Assembly: GCF_021290985.1 (NCBI RefSeq)
Contig: NZ_JAJOYU010000003.1
Location: 158,221 to 222,220 of the forward strand
Reading direction: 5' to 3'
Length of the DNA stretch: 64,000 nucleotides
From: Rheinheimera soli
Lineage (GTDB): Bacteria; Pseudomonadota; Gammaproteobacteria; Enterobacterales; Alteromonadaceae
In this document: positions 1-9,477 of the stretch, piece after piece
How the letters are laid out: each line of letters opens with the position of its first letter
Position numbering within the stretch: position 1 is the stretch's first letter
Position numbers and translations under genes: made by a program
The notes under the pieces: generated by a model
Databases searched by the model: none
What the model was told of the DNA's origin: nothing
What the model saw: only the letters and a program-made list of their open reading frames with translations

Positions 1-1
1 C

Positions 2-1213
2 AAGCTTGCAGCCGGTATCGATTTAGAACAAGTGGCTTTAGCCGATCTGGAAGACTTCTACCGCGAAGCGAAAAAACGTTTTGACGATGAAGCAGGTTTT
101 GCTGATAAGTCGCGTGACTATGTAGTGAAATTACAAAGTGGCGATGCGCACTGCCAAAAGTTGTGGCAGCTGTTTATCGACACCTCCATTAAACACAGCG
201 ACGAAGTGTATAAAACCTTAAAAGTCACTTTAGGCCATGAGCATATCAAGCCTGAAAGTGCCTACAACTCTATGCTGCAGCCTATAGTCGATAGCTTAAG
301 ACAGCAGGGTTTAGCTGTGGAAAGTGAAGGCGCTTTAGTGGTGTTTTTGCAGGAACTGGCGGATAAAGAAGGTAATCCTTCACCTTTTATCGTGCAAAAA
401 ACCGGTGGTGGTTTCCTGTATGCCACTACAGATTTAGCAGCCTGTCAGTACCGTAGTTTTGATTTAGCTGCCGATCGCATTGTGATTTTTACCGATGCCC
501 GTCAGGCGCTGCATTTTAAACAAGTGGAATTAGTGGCCCGTAAAGCGGGTTTATTAAAAGAACACGTCGCTTACGATCATTGCCCTTTTGGCACCATGAT
601 GGGTGAAGACGGTAAGCCGTTTAAAACCCGTACCGGTGGCACTGTCAAGCTGGCTGAATTGCTAGAAGAAGCCGTAGTGCGAGCTCAAGCCGTAGTAGAG
701 CAAAAATCCTCTGATTTAAGCGCTGAAGAAATGGCTGAAGTGGCACGCAAAGTAGGTATAGGTGCAGTGAAGTTTGCTGACTTATCGAAAAACCGGACCA
801 GCGACTATGTGTTTAGCTGGGATGCCATGTTAAGTTTTGAAGGCGCCACAGCCCCTTACCTGCAATATGCTTATACCCGTGTCAGCGGTATTTTGCGCCG
901 TGCTGGTATAGATGAGAGCTTTGTGGCTCCGCTGCAACTTCTGGAAGAGCAGGAAAAGCAGTTAGCCGTCAAACTGTTACGCTTAGAAGAAACGCTACAG
1001 GCCGTGATGAAAGATGCGGTGCCTAACCTGCTGTGTAACTACTTATACGAGTTATCCAGCCAGTTTATGAGTTTCTACGAAGCTTGCCCTATTTTAAAAG
1101 AAGGCATTGAACCAGAACTGAAAAACAGCCGTTTAATGCTGAGTATTCTGGTGGCCCGTACCTTAAAACAAGGCTTAGACTTATTAGGTATTGAGGTCAT
1201 GGAGCGGATGTAA
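2..1213 (+). CDS. argS: Arginyl-tRNA synthetase, C-terminal part (cut by window edge)
   Basis: This class I aminoacyl-tRNA synthetase charges tRNA-Arg with arginine in the cytoplasm. The reading frame is already open at base 2 and runs to a TAA at 1211-1213, so about 403 residues are visible and the N-terminal HIGH-motif region lies outside the window. Visible family features are the ATTDLAA segment of the catalytic core, a [13 protein letters not shown] stretch where most class I enzymes carry KMSKS, and a DALR-type anticodon-binding domain starting near [11 protein letters not shown] and ending in LGIEVMERM, as is usual for ArgS. pdxH follows 53 bases later on the same strand. Nothing in the visible part looks damaged. 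Confidence 0.95.
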   Translation, partial: KLAAGIDLEQVALADLEDFYREAKKRFDDEAGFADKSRDYVVKLQSGDAHCQKLWQLFIDTSIKHSDEVYKTLKVTLGHEHIKPESAYNSMLQPIVDSLRQQGLAVESEGALVVFLQELADKEGNPSPFIVQKTGGGFLYATTDLAACQYRSFDLAADRIVIFTDARQALHFKQVELVARKAGLLKEHVAYDHCPFGTMMGEDGKPFKTRTGGTVKLAELLEEAVVRAQAVVEQKSSDLSAEEMAEVARKVGIGAVKFADLSKNRTSDYVFSWDAMLSFEGATAPYLQYAYTRVSGILRRAGIDESFVAPLQLLEEQEKQLAVKLLRLEETLQAVMKDAVPNLLCNYLYELSSQFMSFYEACPILKEGIEPELKNSRLMLSILVARTLKQGLDLLGIEVMERM

Positions 1214-1266
1214 TCCGCTTTACTCCAGTCGTTTGCTATAGACCTTTGATGTAAAAGGACAAACTG

Positions 1267-1905
1267 ATGAAAATTGCTGATATTCGCCGCAGTTACACTA
1301 TGGACAGACTGGATCTGGATAAGCTCAATGCCGATCCTTTTGTGCAGTTTGAAGGCTGGCTGAAAGATGCAGTAGCTGCCGAATTACCCGATCCAACCGC
1401 TATGTGTGTCGCTACAGTGGATGCGTCAGGTCAGCCATCACAACGTCTTGTATTGCTTAAAGATGTTAGTAGCAAAGGTTTTGTGTTTTATACCAACTTA
1501 GGCAGCCGTAAGGCCTCTGAGCTAGAGCATAACCCTAAAGTCTGTCTGCATTTTCCGTGGCATCCACTGGAGCGTCAGGTCATTGTTTATGGCACGGCTG
1601 AGCGGGTTCCGACCAGTCAGGTGATGAGTTACTTCTTATCCCGGCCTAAAGAAAGCCAGCTGGCAGCCTGGGCTTCAGAGCAAAGCCGTCCTGTCTCGAC
1701 CCGTCAGGTGTTGATGCAAAAGTTTGCTGAAATTAAACATAAATTTGAGCAAGGTGAAGTGCCAGTACCATCATTCTGGGGCGGCTTTTTAGTCAAACCC
1801 CATCAGATTGAATTCTGGCAAGGTGGCGAACACAGGCTGCATGACCGCTTTATGTACAAGCAGCAAGCAGATAGCAGCTGGGCCATAGAGCGTTTATGTC
1901 CATAA
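1267..1905 (+). CDS. pdxH: Pyridoxamine/pyridoxine 5'-phosphate oxidase
   Basis: This FMN-dependent enzyme oxidises pyridoxamine 5'-phosphate or pyridoxine 5'-phosphate to pyridoxal 5'-phosphate, the last step of vitamin B6 synthesis and salvage. At 212 residues it is close to the E. coli enzyme. Recognisable segments are the N-terminal [11 protein letters not shown], the flavin-binding QRLVLLKDV and [10 protein letters not shown] region, [16 protein letters not shown] in the middle, and the C-terminal [14 protein letters not shown] block with the terminal ERLCP. The start ATG follows an AAAGGAC ribosome site about 5 bases upstream. The gene overlaps the next one by 10 bases, so the two are probably co-translated. 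The window has several PLP enzymes that would use its product (tyrB, the decarboxylase at 32956). Confidence 0.96.
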   Translation: MKIADIRRSYTMDRLDLDKLNADPFVQFEGWLKDAVAAELPDPTAMCVATVDASGQPSQRLVLLKDVSSKGFVFYTNLGSRKASELEHNPKVCLHFPWHPLERQVIVYGTAERVPTSQVMSYFLSRPKESQLAAWASEQSRPVSTRQVLMQKFAEIKHKFEQGEVPVPSFWGGFLVKPHQIEFWQGGEHRLHDRFMYKQQADSSWAIERLCP

Positions 1906-2696
1906 CCCTTCCTTTACAGGCCGCCTATACGCGGCCTGTATTATTTGATAGCCACTGCCATCTGGATTTGCCAGAGTTATTGCCTGAACTTGAGCTGCAT
2001 TTGGCCAACGCCAAAGCTGTGGGCGTTGAAGGCTTTTTAGTGCCTGCAGTGCAATCGTCCGCCTGGTTGCCTTTGCTGGAATTAAAGCAGCGTTATGGTT
2101 TTTACATCGCCTTAGGTGTACATCCTTGGTGGGCAAGTCAAACACAGCTGGACGCTCTGGAAGGATTAGAAGATTTAGCCGCTTTACCTCAAGTCAGCGC
2201 TATAGGCGAAATAGGGCTGGATTTTGCGCTGGATGAGCAAAGTTTTGCTCTGCAACGACAGTGTTTTGAATTTCAGTTGCAGCTGGCAGCCAAACTGAAA
2301 AAGCCTGTGATTTTGCACCATCGCAAATCACAGAATGAATTACTGCAGGTCATTAAACAGCAGCAGTTTAGCCAAGGTGGCATTTTGCATGCGTTTTCCG
2401 GCAGTTTTGCGCAAGGCAAAGCTTTTATAGATATGGGTTTTAAGCTCGGCATAGGCGGTACTATTACTTACGATCGCGCCGAGAAAACCCGCAACGCAGT
2501 GAAACAATTTCCGCTCGACGCTTTAGTGCTGGAAACCGATTCACCTTCGATGCCACTGCATGGTTTTCAGGGGGAAATAAATACACCAGCCCAGTTGCCT
2601 TTGGTGCTGAAAGAGCTGGCAGAATTAAGAGGCGAAAATCAGCAGCAGATAGCACAAGTGCTGCTGAACACAACGGTTCAGTTGTTCCCAACCTAA
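1896..2696 (+). CDS. TatD-family metal-dependent deoxyribonuclease (YjjV-like)
   Basis: This is a 266-residue TIM-barrel hydrolase of the TatD family, whose members are metal-dependent 3'-5' DNA exonucleases. Metal-ligand signatures are visible in order: FDSHCHLD near residue 17, GEIGLDF near 105, HHRKS near 142, HAFSGS near 166 and ETDSP near 213. The short N-terminus before FDSHCHL resembles the YjjV branch rather than TatD itself. The ATG lies inside the end of pdxH (10-base overlap, different frame), so initiation may depend on translation of pdxH; a later start cannot be excluded because the conserved domain begins near residue 15. The 3' end overlaps the convergent ytjB by 4 bases. Confidence 0.88.
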   Translation: MSITLPLQAAYTRPVLFDSHCHLDLPELLPELELHLANAKAVGVEGFLVPAVQSSAWLPLLELKQRYGFYIALGVHPWWASQTQLDALEGLEDLAALPQVSAIGEIGLDFALDEQSFALQRQCFEFQLQLAAKLKKPVILHHRKSQNELLQVIKQQQFSQGGILHAFSGSFAQGKAFIDMGFKLGIGGTITYDRAEKTRNAVKQFPLDALVLETDSPSMPLHGFQGEINTPAQLPLVLKELAELRGENQQQIAQVLLNTTVQLFPT

Positions 2697-3307
2697 AGCA
2701 AATTCGCCGCATCCGCTTGTTTGCTGCGACGCCATTTTTGCCACTGATGCACAATCTTGCTCCAGGTGCCACGTAACATAAAGGCTACTACACCTGAGAG
2801 TAACAACATCCAGAATACTTGCCGCATCAACTGCTGCCAGGCTTGAGTCACAGGCAATAAGCTGGCGTCCAGTTTCATACTGATTTTGATATAGCCAATG
2901 ACTCTATTGTCCTGCGTAATTTCCTGCACCATGGCAAGCAAAGCTTGTTCATGTTGAGGTGCATATAACAGCTGAGCTGCGGCAGTACCTTGTGAAGCAG
3001 ACAACTTCACGCCGTTAGCGTCATATACCACTACATCCTGCAGATAAGGTGTAGCGGCAATATGAGTAGTCAGTTGGTTTAAGCTTTCCAACTGATCGTT
3101 GTTTATGAGATAAGCTGCGGTATGAGACAAAGCCACTAGCGTTGAGCGCATCAGTTCGGCACTTTGTTGCTGGAACAATAGTTCGCCTTGCTGGTTACTG
3201 TTCCACCACCATTGCGAGAGCACCCAAATCCCCAGCAATGCCAGCAACAGCTGGGCCAGTCTGAAGTATTTTGAGTTTTTGTTGTGCTGATATCCGCTTA
3301 ATTGCAT
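2693..3307 (-). CDS. ytjB: YtjB/Smp-family inner-membrane protein
   Basis: The 204-residue protein has two predicted membrane segments (about residues 16-34 and 165-182) flanking a roughly 130-residue periplasmic region that reads like a small sensor domain, with LQDVVVYDANGVKLSAS and IGYIKISMKLD. In E. coli a protein of this type (YtjB, formerly Smp) is encoded divergently from serB, and the same arrangement is seen here, which is the main reason for the name. The molecular function is not established. The C-terminus is basic (KWRRSK) and would be cytoplasmic. Its last 4 bases overlap the end of the TatD-family gene on the other strand, so the two genes share their stop region without any terminator. 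Confidence 0.8.
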   Translation of the reverse strand: MQLSGYQHNKNSKYFRLAQLLLALLGIWVLSQWWWNSNQQGELLFQQQSAELMRSTLVALSHTAAYLINNDQLESLNQLTTHIAATPYLQDVVVYDANGVKLSASQGTAAAQLLYAPQHEQALLAMVQEITQDNRVIGYIKISMKLDASLLPVTQAWQQLMRQVFWMLLLSGVVAFMLRGTWSKIVHQWQKWRRSKQADAANLL

Positions 3308-3327
3308 TAATTTGCCTGATTTTTACA

Positions 3328-3357
3328 CTGACAATGGCTTAAAAATGTCGGTAGAAT
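3328..3357 (+). promoter_or_regulatory. Candidate sigma-70 promoter of serB
   Basis: CTGACA (3328-3333) and TAGAAT (3352-3357) are separated by 18 bases in the short divergent gap between ytjB and serB. A start about 7 bases downstream would leave a leader of roughly 25 bases before the TTG of serB. This is inferred from hexamer match only. Confidence 0.45.
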
Positions 3358-3390
3358 GCCACGGCAACAGAATGAAGTACAGGTGGCCCA

Positions 3391-4452
3391 TTGAGCTTTT
3401 ATTATAAGATTGACCCAAACTCCTTTGCTGACAACAGTTTAATTCAGTGGCTGACGGCGCAAGGTGCAGTAAGAGGTGCAGTACAAATGCATGCTTCCGG
3501 CTTTTATCAAAGCGAACGTGAGGCTGCTGACTTTGTTTCAGCACCAGAATTCTGGTCTGGCTTAGTTACAGGACAAAGTACCGCCAGCCTGAGGATTTTT
3601 TCTGGTGCCATCACGCTACATCAGTTATTTGCTGTGCTGCAGTTATTGCCTGCAGATGCGGCTTATTCCTTGAGTTTGTATCGTCCTCACGCTGATTTAG
3701 CTTTGGCGGTGCGTATCGATTTGCCTTTAGCCTTAAGCTCAGCGCAAATTCAGGCCTTACGCCAGTTGAGTGAGTCATGGGCTGCTGAACTGGTCTATCT
3801 GCCAGCTCCGGTGTTTTTACAGCAACCCGGTGTGCTGGTGATGGATATGGATTCCACTGCTATCCAGATTGAATGTATTGATGAAATCGCCAAACTAGCA
3901 GGTGTTGGTGAGCAAGTAGCAGCTGTGACTGCGCGCGCTATGAATGGCGAACTGGACTTTGCGCAAAGCTTGCGTCAACGAGTGGCTACTTTAAAAGATG
4001 CTCCTGATACAGTGCTGAAAAAGGTGCTGGATGCTGTGCCATTGATGCCGGGTTTAGAAGCTTTAGTGTCGTTTTTACAGCAACATCAATGGCAGGTGGT
4101 GATTGCATCAGGTGGCTTCACTTATTTTACCGAAGCCTTAAAACAGCGTTTACAACTAACGGCCACTTTTGCTAATCAGCTGGAAATCATCGATGGCAAG
4201 CTGACAGGTCAGGTGTTGGGTGCAGTAGTTGATGCTCAGACCAAAGCGGACGTGGTGCAACAGATTGCCAATCAGTACCAGATCCCCGCCAGTCAGACTG
4301 TGGCTATTGGTGATGGTGCTAACGATTTACCTATGCTGGCTGTCGCAGCCCTTGGTGTAGCTTTTCATGCCAAACCTAAGGTACAGGCTCAGGCCAAAGC
4401 GGCGATACGGCAAGGTTCGTTATTGCAGTTGCTGTATTTACTGGAGAGCTGA
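3391..4452 (+). CDS. serB: Phosphoserine phosphatase
   Basis: SerB removes phosphate from L-phosphoserine in the last step of serine synthesis. It is a HAD-superfamily enzyme: the nucleophile motif DMDST is at residues 152-156, an ASGGF loop near 239 supplies the second motif, and GDGANDL at 307-313 is the Mg-binding motif. The first 140 residues form the N-terminal regulatory-type extension also seen in other gammaproteobacterial SerB proteins. The start is TTG, chosen because AGGTGG lies 4 bases before it and no in-frame ATG fits the conserved length (353 residues here). The stop TGA shares its last base with the ATG of the following hydrolase gene, indicating translational coupling. Confidence 0.95.
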   Translation: MSFYYKIDPNSFADNSLIQWLTAQGAVRGAVQMHASGFYQSEREAADFVSAPEFWSGLVTGQSTASLRIFSGAITLHQLFAVLQLLPADAAYSLSLYRPHADLALAVRIDLPLALSSAQIQALRQLSESWAAELVYLPAPVFLQQPGVLVMDMDSTAIQIECIDEIAKLAGVGEQVAAVTARAMNGELDFAQSLRQRVATLKDAPDTVLKKVLDAVPLMPGLEALVSFLQQHQWQVVIASGGFTYFTEALKQRLQLTATFANQLEIIDGKLTGQVLGAVVDAQTKADVVQQIANQYQIPASQTVAIGDGANDLPMLAVAALGVAFHAKPKVQAQAKAAIRQGSLLQLLYLLES

Positions 4453-5348
4453 TGCAACACCAGCAAAGCTCAGAATGGCTGACGGTCGCTGATTATCAGC
4501 TGCATTTGCGACAGTTGACACCGAATCATGCAGAGTCAGCTTATCCTGTGCTGATGCTGCATGGTGCTATTGAAAACAGCCGGATTTTTTACAATGAAAA
4601 AGGCCGGGGTCTGGGCTGCTTTCTGGCCGATCGTGGTTTTGCTGTCACTTGTGCTGATTTCGCTGGTCGTGGCTTATCCAGTCCTCAAGCCAGCAGGCGT
4701 TTTAATCACAGTCAGCAGCAACTGATTTGTCAGGATATTCCTGCTTTAATTCATCATCTGTTCCAGCAGTATCAGCAGCCTGTCATGGTAATGGCACATT
4801 CCTGGGCTGGTGTGGTGTTGGCGGCAAGTTTAGCGCGTTTTCCAGAACTGCTACCTAAAGTCAAAACCATAGTCACTTTCGGCAGCAAGCGGGTGATTAG
4901 TGTAAGAGGCTTTAAAAAACGTCTGCATATTGATTTGGTTTGGAATCTGTTTTCGCCACTGCTTTGTCGTTTCTATGGCTATTTACCGGCCAGACAATGG
5001 CGTTTTGGTGCGGACAACGAACCAGCTCAATATCTGCTGGATACCATAGGCTGGATCCGCGGAGATGCTTTCACCGATCCAACTGATGGTTTTGATTATG
5101 CCGCAGCTTGCACTGATGTGAACTGGCCGGTCAGCTGGCATTTTGCCGCCATTAACGATCAGCTGTTAGGACATCCGCAGGATGTGCAGGCTTTTCTGGC
5201 AGAAACAGGGTTAAACTCAGGGCGTTATAGCTTGCTCGGCAAAGCGCAGGGGCATCGGCATGACTATGATCATATCTCTATGCTGACTCACCCCAGCGCC
5301 AGTTCAGATCATTTTGCTGAACTGCTGTTATGGCTGAAACAGATTTAG
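4452..5348 (+). CDS. Alpha/beta-fold hydrolase of unknown substrate
   Basis: The 298-residue protein has the layout of an alpha/beta hydrolase: an oxyanion-loop HG at residues 38-39 (LMLHGAIENS), a nucleophile elbow AHSWAG with the serine near residue 118, an acidic residue candidate in AINDQLLG, and a late histidine in HDYDHISM. The elbow departs from the usual G-x-S-x-G because the first position is Ala. It lacks a signal peptide and should be cytoplasmic. It overlaps serB by one base, so it is expressed with it, but no link to serine metabolism can be read from the sequence. The substrate is unknown; an esterase or lipase-like role is only a guess from the fold. Confidence 0.75.
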   Translation: MQHQQSSEWLTVADYQLHLRQLTPNHAESAYPVLMLHGAIENSRIFYNEKGRGLGCFLADRGFAVTCADFAGRGLSSPQASRRFNHSQQQLICQDIPALIHHLFQQYQQPVMVMAHSWAGVVLAASLARFPELLPKVKTIVTFGSKRVISVRGFKKRLHIDLVWNLFSPLLCRFYGYLPARQWRFGADNEPAQYLLDTIGWIRGDAFTDPTDGFDYAAACTDVNWPVSWHFAAINDQLLGHPQDVQAFLAETGLNSGRYSLLGKAQGHRHDYDHISMLTHPSASSDHFAELLLWLKQI

Positions 5349-5358
5349 CCGGCCGAAT

Positions 5359-7908
5359 TTAAACAGGTTGTTTGAGACTGGCCAATAAAGTCAGCCGTTT
5401 GTGCTGTTGCTCTGCTATTTGTTCGTTGCTTAAGTTAAAACGCAGTAATACTTCGTCTGTGATATCCACGACATCACCTACGCCCACCACACTCCAAAGT
5501 TCTTCTTCCAGTACTTTCGCCTTATGAATGGCGTAAGTGCTGACATACCCTAGCTCTTTGGCAATATGTTCGGTATCAGGCCGGCCTGTGCGGGATAAAA
5601 AGATCTTAAAAGCAAACAACAGATCCGTCTTGACCACGTCATCTACAAAAGCTTTTTTGGCACTGTGCAGTTGGAAATCAAAGTCAAACTTAGTTTCAAA
5701 GCTGTGTTCGGTGTTGTCCTGTTCAGGGATAAAACGCAGAAAAACCTCATAGCTGTATGGGACTTCCTGGCGCTTCATTTTTTTCAGCTGATTGGCAAAC
5801 TGCAAGTTGGTGGCATTGTTTTTCAGCAAAGGTAACATGGTCATAGACTCAGACCCTTCGCTGAAATGTGCCAGTAACTTGTGCAAAGCACTGGGTTTTG
5901 CACCCATAGCCACTACATCCAGATTGTAACGGACACCTTGACGATGCACATAAAAGGCAAAGGTGTCCAAAGCTTTAACGTACATATTACGTAAGGCAGG
6001 GCCAAGGCCCGGAAACTTTGGCGTTTCCTCTGCCATCGTCAGTTTGCTTCTGTTGTTATTAATGAGCTGCTGAAAAAATATTTTGCCTGGATGATCGTTG
6101 GTTGGATCTATCACTCTCATATTCATAATCAGTTTGTTTTTACTGACCGCCATCACTTCATAAGGCAGGCCTGAGAGCTGATGCTTAGTGGTGATTTTTT
6201 GCAGTTCAGGCAAACTGATTTGCACTGTATCGCCTTTTGAAAAACTCACAGGTTCGGCACATTCCAGCTGGATGCCTTTACTGGAGAAATCGCGGCTAAA
6301 GGACTGAATATCACCTCCTTTATCCCTCTCCAACAGTACTGTGGTTTTATATAAAAACCGGCTTTCAGAACGTAAATTCACATACTGTACAGAGGCGCTT
6401 TCAATAGGTGGGATCTGCTCAAGTTTGGCATGTCCAAACACTTTCAACTGATTCAGCAAAGCCGCGTCGTAAGTGATAGCTTTGTACAGGCTGTTGCTTT
6501 GGGCCGTACTGATATCGGTCAGCGCCACTATATAGCGCAAGTTACGAATGAAATTTGCGATCAAAGGTGTTGGTGGTTGATTCAGCTTTTGCACTTCCTG
6601 ATCCGCAGTAGCGGGTAATGACAGCGGAATATGGGCATGAGCAGGCACAGTGCGTAACACCGACATACGGAATGCGCGGAAGCTTGGTTTGGCTGCACCA
6701 AAGCCGAAGAACACCGCTTTCAGTTCAGGGTGTTGCAGTAATTCTTCTGTTGTAGCCGAATAAAAAAACAATCGGCCTTTGGCCGCATGGGTAAAGGTAT
6801 AAAGTATGGTGCTGTTTTCATTGGCCTCTTTAGCCAGACACTGTTTTAATCTGCGCACGTGCAGCAGTTGTGGCAAAACATTCTGCTGACGCTCATCCTG
6901 AAAATAGTGCATCAGGTGCCTGTTGTTTTCAGTGGTTAATACACAGGCGGGTGAGGCCTTGCCGTCGTTAACCGCCAGAAATACCGGTAAAGAGCTGATG
7001 CGGGGTAAATAAAATTGCTCATAACCTTTGATAAACACCGCTTCGTAGGTGTTATCCAGATTCACTTTGTAACGTCTTTTATTGCCGTGAATAAAATTTT
7101 GCAGAAAATCTGAAAAGCCTTTTTCATCCGCTAAAGGCAAACGTTTTAACCGCACGTAATAACTTTTGTCGGCAGGTTCAACATCAATTACCTGATAAGG
7201 GATGCCGTTATTGATACCAAGGGCAAACTCCTGCTCTAAGCCGCGGAAAAATATGGCAACTTTTTGCCCGGCTGTCATTTCTATTGCCAGCGGGATTTTG
7301 ATTTTACAGCCAGATACGGATAGGTCACTGGTGGTTGCAGGAAAACGTTCTTCATCCTGCAATACCACTTCAATATCTATAGAGAAATTCATTCGCTCTT
7401 CACGGCGCACGCTGTAACCGGCAAAGCGGATCAGTTGAGCTGCTTTGTAGTCATTGGCCGTAGCATCCAGATCAGAAGGAATAGCGGCTAAGTCTCTGGT
7501 GTCAGAAACCTCTCCTGATAATACGTCCTGCAGCCTTTTATTGGTTTCTTGCTGATGCCGCACTCTGAAGTTGTTATTGGTATTGGTGACGTCTTCAAAA
7601 ATGCCAATAGTGTATTGGCCGTATTGCTTCAGCCCTTTTTCAAAGGTTTGGATCGCAAGTTCATCCAGATAATGGGTTTGGCCTTTATGCTCAAAAGGGC
7701 GAACTTCGCCGTCGACCCTGCCACGTAAATCGATATAATAGGTGCATGGCTGCGCCAGACGCTTTAATTCCATTTTGATCAGAAATTGCTGCGATTTGGC
7801 TAAGTCGCCGGTCAATAGCCGAAACTCCTCATCAAACAATTGAGTGTTGATAAGGGGTTTCAGACGTTCCAGGACGCTGCTATAAGCTTGTAAGTCGTTT
7901 GTTGTCAT
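5359..7908 (-). CDS. Large PilZ-domain protein (candidate c-di-GMP receptor)
   Basis: This 849-residue cytoplasmic protein contains at least two PilZ-like domains. The first has the arginine motif RREER followed by DLSVSGCKI; the second has RSESR followed by DFSSKGIQL. Those are the two halves of the PilZ c-di-GMP binding signature (RxxxR and D/NxSxxG), so ligand binding is plausible at both sites. The remaining regions have no fold I recognise. Placement between serB and radA matches, from memory, the PilZ protein PlzC of Vibrio cholerae. The gene is convergent with the serB operon (10-base gap) and divergent from radA. A possible partner in the window is the GGDEF/EAL protein at 43620, but only by shared messenger. 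Confidence 0.82.
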   Translation of the reverse strand: MTTNDLQAYSSVLERLKPLINTQLFDEEFRLLTGDLAKSQQFLIKMELKRLAQPCTYYIDLRGRVDGEVRPFEHKGQTHYLDELAIQTFEKGLKQYGQYTIGIFEDVTNTNNNFRVRHQQETNKRLQDVLSGEVSDTRDLAAIPSDLDATANDYKAAQLIRFAGYSVRREERMNFSIDIEVVLQDEERFPATTSDLSVSGCKIKIPLAIEMTAGQKVAIFFRGLEQEFALGINNGIPYQVIDVEPADKSYYVRLKRLPLADEKGFSDFLQNFIHGNKRRYKVNLDNTYEAVFIKGYEQFYLPRISSLPVFLAVNDGKASPACVLTTENNRHLMHYFQDERQQNVLPQLLHVRRLKQCLAKEANENSTILYTFTHAAKGRLFFYSATTEELLQHPELKAVFFGFGAAKPSFRAFRMSVLRTVPAHAHIPLSLPATADQEVQKLNQPPTPLIANFIRNLRYIVALTDISTAQSNSLYKAITYDAALLNQLKVFGHAKLEQIPPIESASVQYVNLRSESRFLYKTTVLLERDKGGDIQSFSRDFSSKGIQLECAEPVSFSKGDTVQISLPELQKITTKHQLSGLPYEVMAVSKNKLIMNMRVIDPTNDHPGKIFFQQLINNNRSKLTMAEETPKFPGLGPALRNMYVKALDTFAFYVHRQGVRYNLDVVAMGAKPSALHKLLAHFSEGSESMTMLPLLKNNATNLQFANQLKKMKRQEVPYSYEVFLRFIPEQDNTEHSFETKFDFDFQLHSAKKAFVDDVVKTDLLFAFKIFLSRTGRPDTEHIAKELGYVSTYAIHKAKVLEEELWSVVGVGDVVDITDEVLLRFNLSNEQIAEQQHKRLTLLASLKQPV

Positions 7909-8023
7909 GCTCGCTTAAACACTGACAGGGGAGTGGCAAGCCCTGTATCAATAATTTGGGTTAGAGTAAAACCAGTACGATGTAAAAGCAATAATCGTGC
8001 CTTTTAATAAGAAGAGATAAAAA

Positions 8024-9382
8024 ATGGCTAAAACTAAGAGCGCGTACGTCTGTAATGACTGTGGCGCTGACTTTGTGCGCTGGCAGGGCCAGTGCACTGA
8101 GTGTGGCACCTGGAACAGTATCAGCGAAGTGCGTTTACCCAGTGTAACAAAACAACAACGTTTTGACGGTTATGCCGGAGCTACCGCCGCTAAAGTGATT
8201 CGGTTGGATCAAGTTGACTTGCAGGAGGTGCCACGTTTTAGCTCTGGTTTTGCTGAATTTGACCGGGTGTTGGGCGGCGGTATAGTGCCTGGTTCAGCGA
8301 TATTGATTGGCGGTAGTCCGGGCGCAGGTAAAAGTACCTTGCTGCTGCAAATTATGTGTGGACTGGCAGTAACAGACAAAGCTCTGTATGTCACAGGTGA
8401 AGAATCGCTGCAACAAGTGGCGCTTCGAGCGAACAGATTGGGCTTACCGACACAAAACTTAATGATGCTGGCTGAAACCAATGTTGAGACTATTTGCCAG
8501 CTGGCACAGCAAGAAAAACCGCGCATTATGGTCATCGACTCGATTCAGGTGATGCAGATGTCGGATATTCAGTCTGCTCCAGGCAGCGTATCTCAGGTGC
8601 GGGAAAGCGCGGCGTACTTAACCCGTTTTGCTAAACAACATAATGTGGCTGTGATTATGGTCGGTCACGTCACTAAAGATGGTTCTCTGGCTGGTCCTAA
8701 GGTACTGGAGCACTGCATCGACTGTTCTATTTTACTGGATGGGGACACCGACAACAGATTCCGCACTTTACGTGGCAATAAAAACCGTTTTGGTGCTGTC
8801 AATGAGCTGGGCGTGTTTGCGATGACAGGCCAGGGTATGCGGGAAGTGAAAAACCCTTCCGCTATATTTTTAAGCCGTGGCAAAGAAGATACGCCAGGCT
8901 CTATTGTGATGGTGTTATGGGAAGGGACCCGACCTTTGCTGGTGGAAATTCAGGGGCTCGTAGATTATTCGCCATTAAATAATCCACGCCGGGTTACTTT
9001 GGGCATGGAGCAAAACCGTATTTCGATGCTGCTCGCAGTATTGCACCGTCATGCTGGTATTCAAATGGCCGATCAGGATGTATTCGTCAATGTGGTGGGT
9101 GGCGTGAAGGTGAATGAAACCAGCGCTGACTTAGCTACTTTGCTGGCGCTGGTGTCGAGCTTTAAAAATAAAGCTTTGCCCAATGAGCTGGTCGTCTTTG
9201 GTGAAGTGGGCTTGTCCGGTGAGATTAGGCCTGTACCCAGTGGTCAGGAACGTTTAAAAGAAGCAGCAAAACATGGCTTTAAACGCGCCATAGTGCCGGT
9301 TGCCAATGCACCTAAAGAAGCTATTCCGGGAATGACAGTAGTAGCAGTCAGTAAGTTATCAGAAGCTTTGGATGCGTTGTAA
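8024..9382 (+). CDS. radA: DNA repair protein RadA
   Basis: RadA is a RecA-like ATPase that drives branch migration during recombinational repair. All family parts are present in 452 residues: the N-terminal zinc finger with Cys10, Cys13, Cys24 and Cys27; the Walker A motif GGSPGAGKST at 96-105; the Walker B region IMVIDSIQ near 168; the RadA-specific KNRFG motif at 253-257; and a C-terminal Lon-like domain with VGGVKVNETSADLA and GEVGLSGEIRPV. The ATG follows a purine-rich AAGAAGAG stretch. A strong hairpin plus T-run terminates it. serB and radA are near neighbours in many gammaproteobacteria. Confidence 0.97.
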   Translation: MAKTKSAYVCNDCGADFVRWQGQCTECGTWNSISEVRLPSVTKQQRFDGYAGATAAKVIRLDQVDLQEVPRFSSGFAEFDRVLGGGIVPGSAILIGGSPGAGKSTLLLQIMCGLAVTDKALYVTGEESLQQVALRANRLGLPTQNLMMLAETNVETICQLAQQEKPRIMVIDSIQVMQMSDIQSAPGSVSQVRESAAYLTRFAKQHNVAVIMVGHVTKDGSLAGPKVLEHCIDCSILLDGDTDNRFRTLRGNKNRFGAVNELGVFAMTGQGMREVKNPSAIFLSRGKEDTPGSIVMVLWEGTRPLLVEIQGLVDYSPLNNPRRVTLGMEQNRISMLLAVLHRHAGIQMADQDVFVNVVGGVKVNETSADLATLLALVSSFKNKALPNELVVFGEVGLSGEIRPVPSGQERLKEAAKHGFKRAIVPVANAPKEAIPGMTVVAVSKLSEALDAL

Positions 9383-9410
9383 ACGCAAAGTTAAGCATCA
9401 GCAGAAATAA

Positions 9411-9436
9411 AAAAACGGCCTAAAAGCCGTTTTTTT
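9411..9436. terminator. Bidirectional terminator between radA and bamD
   Basis: The arms AAAAACGGC (9411-9419) and GCCGTTTTT (9426-9434) pair around a 6-base loop and continue into T on the plus strand and A on the other side, so it can end the convergent radA and bamD transcripts. Confidence 0.85.
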
Positions 9437-9446
9437 ATTTCTGTTT

Positions 9447-9476
9447 TTATACCCTAAGTCATAGTACGACGGGGAT
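9447..9476 (+). repeat. Internally deleted copy of the TTATACCC element
   Basis: The 30 bases begin with TTATACCCTAAGT and end with ACGACGGGGATA. These are the outer ends of the longer element at 54151-54278 (read on the minus strand), joined with almost nothing between. It sits directly after the radA/bamD terminator. Confidence 0.55.
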
Positions 9477-9477
9477 A

